DNA of 64,000 bases from Rhyacophila brunnea (Eukaryota; Arthropoda; Insecta; Trichoptera; Rhyacophilidae). Location: contig JAGYXB010001072.1 in NCBI GenBank assembly GCA_022495005.1, positions 930,001 to 994,000 of the forward strand, written 5' to 3'. The notes below the pieces were generated by a model. That model saw only the letters and a list, made by a program, of their open reading frames with translations. It was not told where the DNA came from and did not search any database. Position numbers and translations under genes: made by a program. This document shows, in pieces, positions 44,171 through 55,482 of this stretch; position 1 is the stretch's first letter; each line of letters begins with the position of its first letter.

Positions 44171-44474
44171 TAGTAGGTGCATCTTTCGCACTGAAAGAAT
44201 GCAGATTAAACACCCCTTCAGGTATAATTGAATATTCTATTTAGGCGTCCAAATGCACTTTATTCTAGTTATAATCACTGGACATTTTTTTCTAGAATAT
44301 TCTTCATTTATATTAATTGTCTGTTCTAGGTATTAGCTACATAGGTAGGATACATAATTTCCGACTTGATAGAACTGAGTTTATCACAATCGTTTTTACA
44401 AATAATGTACACGTATCTATCGCATTCTATTTTCACCCGACGTAGAGTTAATGCAATGCACGAATAGTCCCAAA

Positions 44475-45387
44475 TAGGGAATCCAATCCCGGGATCCCGG
44501 ACAATTTTCGATACCTATGAATCCCGGGATTAGTAAACATAATCCCGTAACCTTCGGGATTGATTTTTTTTCAATCACAATCATTTAGTATGTGTACAAA
44601 ATTATGTTAGCGAAGCGTATGTACCTGCACATGTTACAGGGGGAATCACCGGATGCTCACGGATAATAAATACTTAACCATTTTTTGTTGTCATACGCAA
44701 CCGTAAGAACATCAGGAAAATAATAAATTCGTTCATTTAACCAGCTAGACGCCACTGACGTTCTGACACGCGAACGGCGTCTAACCGCCAGTGCCACGGA
44801 CGTGCAGGTAGGCATTTGTTTATACGCCGGATTTTATAAATTGTATCTCTTAAATAAATAAAAAAAACTGTTTTGCTTTCACATTATTATCTATATTAGT
44901 TATATTATTATTTACTCCATTAAACCCATGTATTTCCAAGATTGAACGTACACAATATTAACAATAAATGACTTAAATAATATAAATTACACCTACTAGA
45001 CATTTTTGACCGATTTTAACAATGCTATTTGTACAGGGCTCGAAATGGACCGGAACGCACCGGAGCGCCATTCCTGTTCGTGAAATCGGTAAAATTATCG
45101 CTCCGCTTCGTGGAATAAATAATTTGACCGTCTGAGCTGGATAGGCCATATAATAGAAAATCTAACACACTTATTTTTATGAAAAAAAAACACAAACTTT
45201 GATAACTTTACTATGTAAAAATCTTCAGAAAACTGTCGAGCGCTCTGGTTCGTAAATTTTTCCATTTCGAGCGCTGTATTTGTATAAATAAAATATACTA
45301 ACTATCGAAAAAACGCCATCCCGGGATCCTCAAATTGTAATCCCGAAATTCCTGGATCAAAATTTTGGCTTGGGATTGGATTCCCTA
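44475..45387. mobile_element. hAT-type element family T, copy 1, with nested hAT MITE
   Basis: The left end is TAGGGAATCCAATCCCGGGA and the inverted right end TAGGGAATCCAATCCCAAG. The 8-bp TSD GTCCCAAA is exact (44467-44474 and 45388-45395). ATCCCGGGAT motifs recur near both ends. There is no transposase frame. The element at 45034-45276 is inserted in it. TIRs resemble those of 51811-53238. Confidence 0.92.
45034..45276. mobile_element. small hAT MITE nested in family T element
   Basis: The ends CAGGGCTCGAAATGG and (inverted) CAGCGCTCGAAATGG carry an exact 8-bp TSD TATTTGTA (45026-45033 and 45277-45284). At 243 bp it has no coding capacity. The interior repeats CGCTC/GAGCG words. Confidence 0.92.
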
Positions 45388-45395
45388 GTCCCAAA

Positions 45396-46312
45396 CAATC
45401 AAGCTACTACCGAGTCATAAATATATGAAGACTCGGTAGTACAATAAATATACATTATTCACAAATACAGTTTGTTCTGGAACAAATAATAATAACCAAA
45501 ATGCCTTTTCTACGACACTAACTTGTCGCAGAATATTGCGTTAATATAATAATATGTATTATCGATCTAATTGCGAAGTGAAATAGCAAATAGCATCATT
45601 ACGATATACCTAGTAGGTATAAAAACCGATGGTAATCGCTGGGTCCATCGCACATTGTAATACGAACAACATTATATTATTATTTGACATGAATCGCTGT
45701 AAACGAATCTCGCGTTCAAATCCTTATGTCAGTGATAAATTCAATTGTCACTGGATGAATTAACACAACCAAGATTGGTTCAAGGAGAGAGCGTGTAATT
45801 CTCTTATTTACAGTATATTTTTAGTTTTTTAACGCGACATTACAGTCGGACAAAAAATAATGTACGTAAATGATCCCTTGAGTGGACAATGCAAGTAGTA
45901 AATTAATATGCGCGGAAACGGATGAAATAAAGTGCGTGGATTATTGATTATAGGTACAACTCTTTTAATATAGGTATGCAGGTATTTAAACAAATAGGTA
46001 ATAATAATGTACGATGTAGTATGATATTGGTGATAAACATATTATTATGTTTGAGTGTTGTTGATTACTGATTCGGATTAGTTTTGATGAATCAGAATTC
46101 ATTTTAAATAATAATAAATCGTTTCTTGAGTAAAACAACTCGCAAACGTATGTTAAAATATACAATGTTTAAAAAGAAAAAAACACAAATGAAAAAGAAT
46201 CTTGTATCGAAGTTATAATGGATATTATCGAGCAGATAAATATCCAAAACAACATTTACTTCTATCGATATCAATACTAAGATCTCAAAAGTTCCAATAA
46301 TCTAAATTTAGA
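45396..46312. other. unassigned AT-rich DNA
   Basis: I found no element end or frame. Confidence 0.45.
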
Positions 46313-46316
46313 TTAA

Positions 46317-46682
46317 GAGCATACATAAGTGAAACGGCAAATAATTGTGACACGGTGTGAAATAGGTGACACAAAATTTTTCACTCGTCGCCAATTGGAG
46401 ACAGACTGTCGAGGTGTGAGCACGTCAAGTTGTTTTGTGATGGCGTCGGAGGAATATATTCTTAAATTTTGTAAAGATGACTAAAAACGTTACGCATGTA
46501 CTTGACAAAGAAAACATGCCAATGGATATACTATTATAATACTAATATAACAATAAACATAACATTAAATGGACGCATGTTGAATTTTTATGTCAAATTA
46601 TATTTCGTTCGGCTCGCGTTATTTGCACAATCCGCACATTGCCTAGTCACGATCTTTTTAGACCATGCCTCAGCTGAAGTAT
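46317..46682 (-). mobile_element. TTAA MITE family M, copy D
   Basis: In reverse orientation it starts after TTAA (46313-46316) with GAGCATACATAAGTGAAACG and ends CAGCTGAAGTAT; the second TTAA is eroded. The plus strand has ATGGCGTCGGAGGAATATAT, opening MASEEYILKFCKDD and then a stop. Confidence 0.85.
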
Positions 46683-46689
46683 AATATTA

Positions 46690-46965
46690 TTACAACGCCC
46701 TATAGGTCTACCATTCAGGAATACCGTTCGAATACCACTGGATGACGAGATCTGTCCAGCGATTGCCCTTTTTGAAAATATGTGGCCAACCCTATACTAT
46801 TTAAGATTTTCATTGAAATCACATCACATACCTAGGTACCTACAGTTGTTTTTTCACTTAAAAGATCGTTCTGTGTTTTACCCTTTAGTGATGCTCAGCA
46901 TTCTCTCCATGCCACGCTATATTTTTTTACGCTTATTCTTTTAGTAGGATCTATAAAATGGGTTA
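46690..46965 (-). pseudogene. LINE RT C-terminal remnant (RTE/L2-like)
   Basis: On the minus strand RGMERMLSITKG (near 46890-46920) is followed downstream by VGHIFSKR and, after a frame change, NRWTDLVIQWYSNG (46700-46760). The order R-MER-ML-I, then W-GH---R, then -RWT--V-EW-PR-G is the RT C-terminal region of RTE/L2-like elements. Multiple frameshifts and stops are present. Confidence 0.6.
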
Positions 46966-47184
46966 CTGTCACTTTTGAATGGACAACTGAGACTTGACAA
47001 AGAGATGAGTAGTAAATCATAATAAACAAAGTGTGTGCGAGTGGGCTCTCCCATATTATTTTTACAGTCAACAAGAAACAGGTTCAACCTTCGTTCACAA
47101 ATTAATTTAATTACAGACTGGAACTTTCGGGTTTAACACAATAGTTTTCCTCACGCCATACAACAAAAATTTCACGACAAAAAT

Positions 47185-47790
47185 AAAATAAAACATATTT
47201 TGTCATAAAAATTCAACATGTTATTAATGTTATGTTTATTGTTATATTAGTAATCAGAGCGTTGGAGCGCACCCTTTTTTGAGTTGCTCCGCTCCGGGAC
47301 CTAATACTCCGGGTAAAAGGTTTTAATAAGTATAATATGTATAAAAATGTTAAAAAAATAAGTAGTTTTTAGTTATCGTCATTTTCATTATTAATTCTAT
47401 TAAACAAATTTTCCGGCAGAAAATCATCTCTCATTATTTGCCTCTTCTGACGAAAAGTGAGGTTATTTATTACTTGGCAGTGTTTCCATATTTCAAATAA
47501 TTCCAGTGTTGCAAAGTGTCAAAATATTCTATATTCATTGGATTTTAGGACAAAAATTTAATAAAAAAAAAAACATCCGGAGCAGTGGAGCACTACAAAT
47601 TTTCGGTGCTCCGGCTCCGCTCCTGCTCCGGGTTAAATCTTATTGCTCCAGTGCTCCGTGCTCCTGCTCTGAGCACCGGACCAACGCTCTGATAATAATA
47701 ATACATTCATTGACATGTTTTCTTTTTCGAGTACATGCGTGACGTTTTTTAGTCATCTTTACACGATTTAAGATATATTTCAGAACTATA
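47185..47790 (+). mobile_element. TTAA MITE family M, copy E (split, ends lost)
   Basis: The family core TTTTGTCATAAAAATTCAAC through TTGTTATATTAGTAAT is followed, after a 437-bp insertion, by AATAATACATTCATTGACAT, TCTTTACACGATTTAAG. Both outer tips are missing. Confidence 0.8.
47255..47691. mobile_element. hAT-type MITE with CTCCGG-rich interior, nested in copy E
   Basis: The ends CAGAGCGTTGG are exact inverted repeats (47255-47265 and 47681-47691). The flanks TTAGTAAT and ATAATAAT match at 6 of 8, consistent with a worn 8-bp TSD. The interior repeats GCTCCGG/CCGGAGC words close to both ends (TTGCTCCGCTCCGGGACC; GCTCCGGCTCCGCTCCTGCT). The uninterrupted family M copies act as empty sites. 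Confidence 0.85.
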
Positions 47791-47901
47791 TAAAACTAAC
47801 TAGATATATTATAAAATGGGAAAAACAGAAAAAATATAATTATTTAGGTAAGTACATAATTAGTAATAAAATGTATGTATTATAAGAAAATTATTGATGT
47901 A

Positions 47902-48117
47902 TACGCTTCATAACTTTGCACTCCGGCTCCAGGATGAAAATGATGTAATATATTCCGAAATACTGGTTTTTACATATATTATCTATTTATTTCATTATTA
48001 CTACATATATTAATACCAGTGAATTTTATTTGATCACATTGTATGCTAAGTAATCAGACAAAGAGGCGTATCAGTGTAGTAAAAAGTTCAGAAAAAGTGC
48101 AAAGTTATAAAACGTAT
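47902..48117. mobile_element. small TIR element family N, copy 1
   Basis: TACGCTTCATAACTTTGCAC at the left is inverted at the right as TACGTTTTATAACTTTGCAC. The interior shares GGATGAAAATGA-GTA and AAAGAGGCGTATCAGTGTA with 58903-59078. There is no coding frame, and the TSD is unclear (possibly within TA). Confidence 0.72.
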
Positions 48118-48867
48118 ATTCTACCTACAGACTAATATAATAATTATGTATTTTTTTTCTTTTATTGTGTTAACTGTCAATACATGGCGGAACTGCATTG
48201 TATTATTGATTTATATTAATAATTATGTCTTGTCGAATAAGAGTAAATAAGAGAGGGCATGCTAGATATAAACTTACCAGCCTTTCTAAAATATGCAACA
48301 GAAACTTAAATTCTCAATAATATTTATTTAATTATTGTTAATGGCAACGCTTTATCAAAATTTAAAATCTAATGGAGGTTAACTAGTAGTTATATATGCA
48401 TTCTATTGTTAAAAAGTCACAAAATGGTTTTGTTTTTTTTAATTTCTTTTACGGTGATAATCAATTATTATTTTATTTAGATATTAGCAGGCCATGCGAT
48501 ATTGCGATGCGCGCCGATGATTTTATATAGGGAAGAAATGAAAAAAAAATCTTCAAACGTTGTAGGTAAACTACGAGTATCATATAACTAGAAAATTTTT
48601 AAAACATCATATTTAATATTTTCACAAAATTCGAAAACTTTAAAAACCCAAGAAAAACGAAAAATTCACATACCGCAAATACGACATCGCATAGATGAGG
48701 GTTATGTTTTGGAGCAGTCCGTTCTATAATTTATAAATAAATTCCATATCTTAATCTTACACACGATGCATGTGTTAACATCGCCGATTGATACTGAAGA
48801 ATTTATTAGAAAACTCGATAAATAACTAAATATATTTTAAATGCCACTAACTAGACAAATTCACTCG
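48118..48867. other. unassigned AT-rich DNA
   Basis: It begins with an old repeat scrap at 48155-48215 (TGTTAACTGTCAATACATGG then CGGAACTGCATTGTATT) also seen at 18741. I found nothing else. Confidence 0.45.
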
Positions 48868-48875
48868 ATGGTAAG

Positions 48876-49260
48876 CATGGCCCCCACATCCTGAAGCGGG
48901 GCTCCCAGGCCAGAATCTTTAGCGGGCCCCCCTACCTATCGCTAAAGTTAAAGATAGTCTGACGTTCTACAGTGGCGTTTTGCAAATGGAGTTTAAGATC
49001 AAATAAAATTCAGTGCATTTTTAGCGATTTTTTAACAAATTGCATCGCACAACCCATAGACTAATATACTTTTAGCACAACCATATATTTTAAAATGGTA
49101 ATAACCCCAAAGTAAACTAGCGCCGCACTAGTTCTACTATTAGAGCAAATTTAAGATGCGTGTTTATCTCGTTTATCTGGTCGTCCGCCACGCCGGGCCC
49201 CCGCCGAGCCCGGGCCCCTAGACTAGAGCCCTGTCAGACCCACCCCTTGTGGGAGCCATG
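48876..49260. mobile_element. hAT-type MITE family G, copy 3
   Basis: The ends CATGGCCCCCACATCCTG and (inverted) CATGGCTCCCACAAGGGG are flanked by ATGGTAAG (48868-48875) and ATGATAAT (49261-49268), 6 of 8 identical. It is very similar to copy 2 in the right part (CACGCCGGGCCC, CTAGAGCCCTGTCAGA). Confidence 0.83.
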
Positions 49261-49406
49261 ATGATAATAGTATTAGGTAATCAGAATATTTCCCATACAT
49301 TTTCAGAGAATATATTTTAGCAATGCCTCCATAAGGCCAATAAATAATTACGAGATAAATGGTTTATGTTTGCAGTCTTGATAATAGCATTACAACCGAA
49401 ATAGTT

Positions 49407-50791
49407 GGGGGGACATGCTCGTCGAAGGTCAAAATTGAGTTTTTATTGTATATTCAAACCATGATCCTGGACACTCCTTAAACGTTGTAGATAATCTATT
49501 TATATAATTTTGAAGCCTTATTATCCTTTATAGTTATTTTAAACATTTCATGACTGCATAAAGTATTTTTGTTACATAAAATAGTATTCTATTAAACCTC
49601 TCGCTCTAATGTTTTAGAATATAGTCATATTTCGGTACATAACTGTGCAGTGGTGTTAAGATTTTTTACATTTATTAATTTTTAAACGCATTTATAAAAC
49701 CATTAGCATAATTTATTACGAGATAATTTTGTAAAATATTCACGATAAAAAATTATATTGATAATCTCTGTGATCCCAAATTTGACAAGAATTAGGCATT
49801 TTATTATTCAAAAAATCGGCAAGATTAACACATTTGAAGATGATTCTAAAGATACTTATTATAAGCTATGTCTTTGACCATTCAAGTGTAATAAAAATCT
49901 TATGAATAATGATTGCTTTATAATAATTATTGACCTAAGAATAAGGTAGTGTTTTTTTGAAATACGCCATTTCTTTTGTCATTCCCTAGTGGTTAAGCTA
50001 CAACATACGGCCGTAGCCATAAATTGACAAACTATAATTAAAGTAGGGAGTAAAATTATGTTAACGCGCGTGTTTGAACATGTACCTAACCGATTTTTTT
50101 TTATTTTTTTTTAAACGGTACATGTTCAAACACGCGCGTCAATATCATCTTACTCCCTACTTCAATTATAGTTTGTCAATTTATGGCTACGGCCGTATGT
50201 TGTAGCTTAATGGGGAATGACAAAAGAAATGGCGTATTTCAAAAACACTACCTTATTCTTAGGTCAATAATTATTATAAAGCAATCATTATTCATAAGAT
50301 GTTTATCACACTTGAATGGTCAAAGACATAGCTTATAATAAATATCTTTAGAATCATCTTCAAATGTGTTAATCTTGCCGATTTTTTGAATAATAAAATG
50401 CCTAATTCTTGTCAAATTTGGGATCACAGAGATTATCAATATAATTTTTTATCGTGAATATTTTACAAAAATTATCTCGTAATAAATTATGCTAATGGTT
50501 TTATAAATGCGTTTAAAAATTAATAAATGTAAAAAATCTTAACACCACTGCACAGTTATGTACCGAAATATGACTATATTCTAAAACATTAGAGCGAGAG
50601 GTTTAAAAGAATACTATTTTATGTAACAAAAATACTTTATGCAGTCATCAAATGTTTAAAATAACTATAAAGGATAATTAGGCTTCAAAATTATATAAAT
50701 AGATTATCTACAACTTTTAAGGAGTGTCCAGGATCATGGTTTGAAAATACAATAAAAACTCAATTTTGACCTTCGACGAGCATGTCCCCCC
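49407..50791. mobile_element. 1.4-kb near-perfect palindrome, TTAA element family P, copy 3
   Basis: The left arm (49407-50086) starts GGGGGGACATGCTCGTCGAA. The right arm (50117-50791) is its inverted copy, with about five differences in the outer 200 bp compared by eye. The spacer is an A/T run of about 30 bp. TTAA follows the right end (50792-50795); the left flank AGTT is a worn TTAA. The full structure explains the partial copies at 14113 and 40365. No ORF of note is present, so mobilisation would need a transposase supplied in trans. Confidence 0.92.
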
Positions 50792-50795
50792 TTAA

Positions 50796-51802
50796 CACTG
50801 TAAAAAAATACACACTAAAGATTAATTAAAAATGCGATGTTTGTTCTTATACAAACAGATGGTTTACCAACTCAAATGACACATAAATATGAACTGAAGG
50901 CATCAATAAAGCCCACCAACGCGGCGCTCGGTGCGCTCTCTACGAAGTAGGCCCCCTCCCACCCGCGCATTACCCTTCACCTATGTAATAAGGGGCTCAA
51001 GGAGCACACAATAATTATTATTATCAGCGTCTCTCATAACAAAGCAATAAATATATTATTAAATTTCTCGGGGCTTGGAATTAATATTCACGATGACATT
51101 ATTATACCAGCGAAATATCGGACACGCAATAACTAAACAAAGAGTTCACTGTTATTAAATAATGGCTTCTCGCCCGTCTATCGACGACGCTGCCAGGAGC
51201 GTGATTTTGCTAACCGCGTTCAATGAATGGACTACGTTGTATTTTCGTTAATTCGTATCGCTGAGAAGCCAAAAAACGATGACTCATGGGGCAGGCGGGC
51301 ACAATGCGTCGTCAAATCCAGTGTGCGCTGGCGTATTTGATTACGTTGTATTTTCGATGATTTACGCGCCACTTGTGAAATTTTGCGCTAGAGCCCCACT
51401 TGCTGCGTTAAGTGGGTTTTACGCCGAAGATTTAAAAATGTGTAAATGCATTCCTGTTCTACCGCATGAATCTTGATGACTCCAGAACGAATAAAATGAT
51501 TCAGACATTATTTTTGAATGTGAGAGGAATCCACTAATTATTGTATTATGTGCCCCTCTTGGCAACCTACTGCAATAATGCCCACTTTGCAAGTCACTCT
51601 ATTAGGTGCACAAATAATTCAGTTACGGCAGTGTAACTTAAGTTTTTTTTTAAATAAAGGAAGTTAACTGGTTTTAGCATATCGAAATAAACGCGTATGC
51701 AGATTAACCATAAAGATTGTGATGAACAAATCAGTTTGCGCGAGAAAATCGAGCATAAATAAAAATATTTTTTTCCTGTGGACCACTATTATTCGAGTTA
51801 TC
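50796..51802. other. unassigned; GC-richer block 50930-51470
   Basis: ATG at 51161 opens MASRPSIDDAARSVILLTAF, which stops after about 30 codons. ACGTTGTATTTTCG occurs twice (51234 and 51342) around what look like two diverged copies of one segment. A 65-codon frame follows at 51279. No family was recognised. Confidence 0.35.
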
Positions 51803-51810
51803 GTTGCCAT

Positions 51811-53238
51811 TAGGGTTCACAATCCCGGACTCTCCTGGCATTGAAAATATTCAAATTCCGGAATTAGCTTTTGCGAATCAATATTTCCTTTTGTTTACAA
51901 TGCGCGATTCTGTCGTTATTCCAAATTATGTATGTCCTTCTGCTTCATTGTTTCCAATATTTATAGTAATACATATAACATAGATATTATCATACTTTAT
52001 GATTTTAAAAAGATATTGCCAATTCTTGGGGTTCGTTATGCTATTGTTACTTTATTTAATTTGAAATTATATAATATTCTTATTATATTGTTTTCGATTG
52101 TCGTTCACTCATACTGGTGCCAGTTATTATATACGAGTATATTACATATTTTATAACGATACTTTCCGAAGTAATTTTTATAAAACTTTTTTTACCAAAA
52201 TGTTTAAATATGGTACCACCCATTAATTGTGGCGCCCATACTATACTCTACCTGCTGAGGATAATTTTTTTCATCTAATCTTTAAGTAGGAAATGGAATT
52301 AAAACAAACATAAACTTATATATAGTCAATAGGTATATCGATTTTCAAAAAACCAGAACCGAACCCATTATGTTTTTCACTAGAATCGAATCCGGAATCA
52401 AACTCTACCCGGAGTATGGTTTGATTCACATCTCAGGTAAAAACGACTTAAGAGCGTACTTCAGTGAAACGGCAAATAATTTTCAACAGTAGGTGCGACG
52501 AAATTTCTCACTAGTCACATATCGGAGATAGACGGTCGATGTGTCCGCACGTCGATTTGTTTTGTCATGGCGCCGGATGAAAATATTCTTAAATCGTGTA
52601 AAGATGATTAAAAAACTTTACGTATGTACATAAAAAAGAAAACAAGTCAATGAATATACTATTATTATTAGTAATATAACAATAAACATAACATTAAATG
52701 GACGCATGTTGGATTTATATGACAAATTATATTTAGATCGGCACGCGTCATTTGCACAATCCGCGCATCGCCTAGCCACGATCTTTTTAGACGATGCCTC
52801 AACTGAAGTATAGCCTCGATATCCGTCGACACGCTGCGTTTGACCCCGCCGCATGCCTTTCGGCCCTTCTGCCGTAGAAAGTGTATGAGCCAGCCGGTAG
52901 GGGTGCCTGCGCAGGGCATAGGGGTCGAAAAAGCAATGGCCTGTGGTTGTAATGGCAGGTGTTCTTACGGAAAGAGCCCGGATTAAGATACATACACAGA
53001 TAGGTACAGGGCTTCTTTACAAATATACCACGAAATAGTTTGCCAGGGAATTCAAGCCGATTCCAGAATCAATACATGGTGTCATATACTATTACATTTT
53101 TTTACAATGGATAATATTCTTCTTAGGACAAAATGACTTTCAGTCGATCTATGCTTTTTATATTGGGAGGAAATCTCAATTGTTTCCTACAATCTCGGAT
53201 GATGAGATTGAACATTCGATCCGGGATTGCAGTCCCTA
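51811..53238. mobile_element. hAT-type element family T, copy 2, carrying MITE copy F
   Basis: The left end is TAGGGTTCACAATCCCGGAC and the inverted right end TAGGGACTGCAATCCCGGAT. Flanks GTTGCCAT (51803-51810) and ACTGCCAT (53239-53246) agree at 6 of 8, including TGCCAT. The interior includes repeated AATCCGGAATC words and MITE copy F (52452-52812). A GC-rich minus-strand segment at 52813-52990 (CAGGCACCCCTACCGGCTGG) is unidentified. There is no transposase. Confidence 0.82.
52452..52812 (-). mobile_element. TTAA MITE family M, copy F
   Basis: In reverse orientation after TTAA (52448-52451) it starts GAGCGTACTTCAGTGAAACG, the best-preserved tip in the family, and ends CAACTGAAGTAT near 52812. 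The plus strand ATG at 52568 opens MAPDENILKSCKDD and then a stop. Confidence 0.87.
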
Positions 53239-53246
53239 ACTGCCAT

Positions 53247-53643
53247 AAAAACACACACATTAAAAAATATATATTTCTGTTTAGTGAATAATTAATGGTA
53301 TTAAAATCGAACACAGCGTATAATTATACTCGTAGTTTTGGTCTGTTTTTCGTGTCACGACTTTCAATATAACCAGATGAAAATGATGTCACATAACAAA
53401 TGTGGTATTTTAATGTATTTTTTGCAAACAAGAAAGCATTTTTTATTACCGTATTTTATGAACGTTTATTAATATATTATGGCGAATTAATTATAATTCA
53501 TAAAAAATAATGGCCGTTTTCAATAAAAATGCACTATCATTAAAATATACATGTAGACTTGTAGACAGAGAAGAGTAGATGAACAAAGAATACAAATACA
53601 ATGTTCAACGAAATTATTTATAAGCTGTGTGCATTATTTTATA
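53247..53643. other. unassigned AT-rich DNA
   Basis: I see no feature between the two hAT elements. Confidence 0.45.
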
Positions 53644-53651
53644 GTGTTGGC

Positions 53652-54040
53652 CAGAGTTTCCCAATTAAACTTAGTCATTGCACCTTTCTAGTTTTTTTTA
53701 GTACATAACGAAACTCTTAATTTTTAGCGTAGCAAAAAGAATATGCGCCGTGGTCAAAAAATCTTGTTTTTAAGTAAAACTTAAGTATTGGAAAAGAGTT
53801 AAAAATATTTTGCTACACAGCAATTGCAACCTATGTTGTGAATATGTTGGCAAAATACAATTTTGTACAACCAGTTATGGTGGAAACACTGATAACCTTC
53901 ACATAACATTTTCAATAAACGTCGCTTTTAATCAATATGATTAGCTCCGAAGAAAACTGAATATCGGTGCACTTTTTTGTTACATTTTTTGTCCGTATCA
54001 CAACGCCAATCGTCTCTGGAAAACAATTTGGGAAACTCTA
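53652..54040. mobile_element. hAT-type MITE
   Basis: The ends CAGAGTTTCCCAATT and (inverted) TAGAGTTTCCCAAATT are flanked by GTGTTGGC (53644-53651) and GTGTAGGT (54041-54048), 6 of 8 identical. It is 389 bp with no coding capacity. Confidence 0.78.
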
Positions 54041-54048
54041 GTGTAGGT

Positions 54049-54699
54049 ATTTACAATTTATTTATACAAGTCTGACCTAAAAAAATCAGTGGTGGCGCAC
54101 AAAATACATATCAATATAATAATTATTCTGCTCATTTAACGCAGTGCTTTTGCATTTTTGATAGCATTCCATACCGATAAACGTGTGCGCTCGGCCTGTG
54201 CCATAATATGTTTGTTCTTTGGTGAGCCAGCAGAACTATTCTAACTCACATTTGAAATGTTTTAGAAGGGAGTGATTTGAAACAACCTACTTAAATTATT
54301 TATTATCTATTAGTGATATTGGTGCCTGTATGATTAGCTTCGTTCTTTAATTTAATAAACAAGTAGGTTCATTTTCTTTTTAGTAATTTTCATGTGCTTT
54401 TTCTCTCCCTGGCACTTTGCATTAGATTAAACTCAGTCAGAGCTCACTTTGAGCGTAGCAATCTAAATCTCGGGCATCTTCTCCCAGGACACTCCCATGC
54501 CAATTCTTAGATGCTTCACATCACCAATTGACGGGTCCCGTGATACTCTTGATTAAGACCGAGGGTGGTACGGGGCGGGTTTGGTGGTTGGACTTTAACT
54601 TCAATGGTGAAAATAATGCTGCAGAAATGTGTCTACATAAACAATAAATAACTTAAATATGATGTTTCAAAAAACACTTCTGTAAAATATTTGTTGGTG
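54049..54699. other. unassigned DNA
   Basis: I found nothing assignable upstream of the LINE terminus. Confidence 0.45.
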
Positions 54700-54846
54700 A
54701 TTCCGTTGGCTACGTAACCTCCATAAGTAGCTCAATATACAAGGAGTTGAGGATCTAATACCACTGGCCCAGGATAGGGAGTGTGCTGTAATTTGGTCGC
54801 CAACCTTCGATAGAAGATGGCACCAAAAGAAGAAGAAGAAGAAATT
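54700..54846 (+). mobile_element. LINE 3' terminus with GAA tail
   Basis: The frame carries LAQDRE and then, after a frame change, LVANLR followed by a stop and AAAGAAGAAGAAGAAGAA. A-DR--W--(L/M)(V/I)ANLR-stop followed by GAA or similar short tandem tails is the standard end of one insect LINE group. The rest of the element is truncated. Confidence 0.65.
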
Positions 54847-55478
54847 ACAGACATTGTAGACAATCTTTCATCTGAAACGAATCAGCATTGATATTATTGC
54901 TTCAGACGTTCTCTTATTTCATCACTCCATCTGATCTATTGATCATCCTTGTCTCCTGGTTGCTTGGATCTTTTTTAATAATGTGGTCGAATAATTAAAG
55001 GACGTAGAAGGTCTGTTGCAGGTAGACGAAATACGTTATTTGATGCCAAACTCTTCCAATATAGAGACGATCATCCGCATGGTGGTAGTTCATGGAATGC
55101 GAGTGCCCAGCTCCACATCTCGAACAAGGAGTTCCGGTTTCAATACTGTGTATAAATATTGAACATAATACCACCGTTTTAATGAGTTTTGGAGGTTTTT
55201 GTGATGCTGTAATTATTCTTCAATGAATTTATTAAAAATAACATGACCTATTATTTTACGTCCCCGTTAAGAACAGACCCCTATCTTAAGGGAAAATTTT
55301 TTTTTCAATGAATAAGTCGTAATATTTAAGAATGTCGGATTCGTTATTGAATTTACATAATTTAGAACACACCTCAGAATACACATATTAGAAAAATACG
55401 GTCGCCAATATCAATGAAATTTGATAACGCTTCACTTGCATTTTGGTTAATTTCGCCACGATTCAAGTCATGGATACC
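54847..55478. other. unassigned DNA
   Basis: I see no recognised feature. Confidence 0.45.
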
Positions 55479-55482
55479 TTAA

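Noticed and set aside
49407..50791. Pair of divergent genes or an origin of replication
   Set aside because: The symmetry is explained by a mobile element with TTAA ends and relatives at 14113 and 40365, and neither arm holds a credible ORF.
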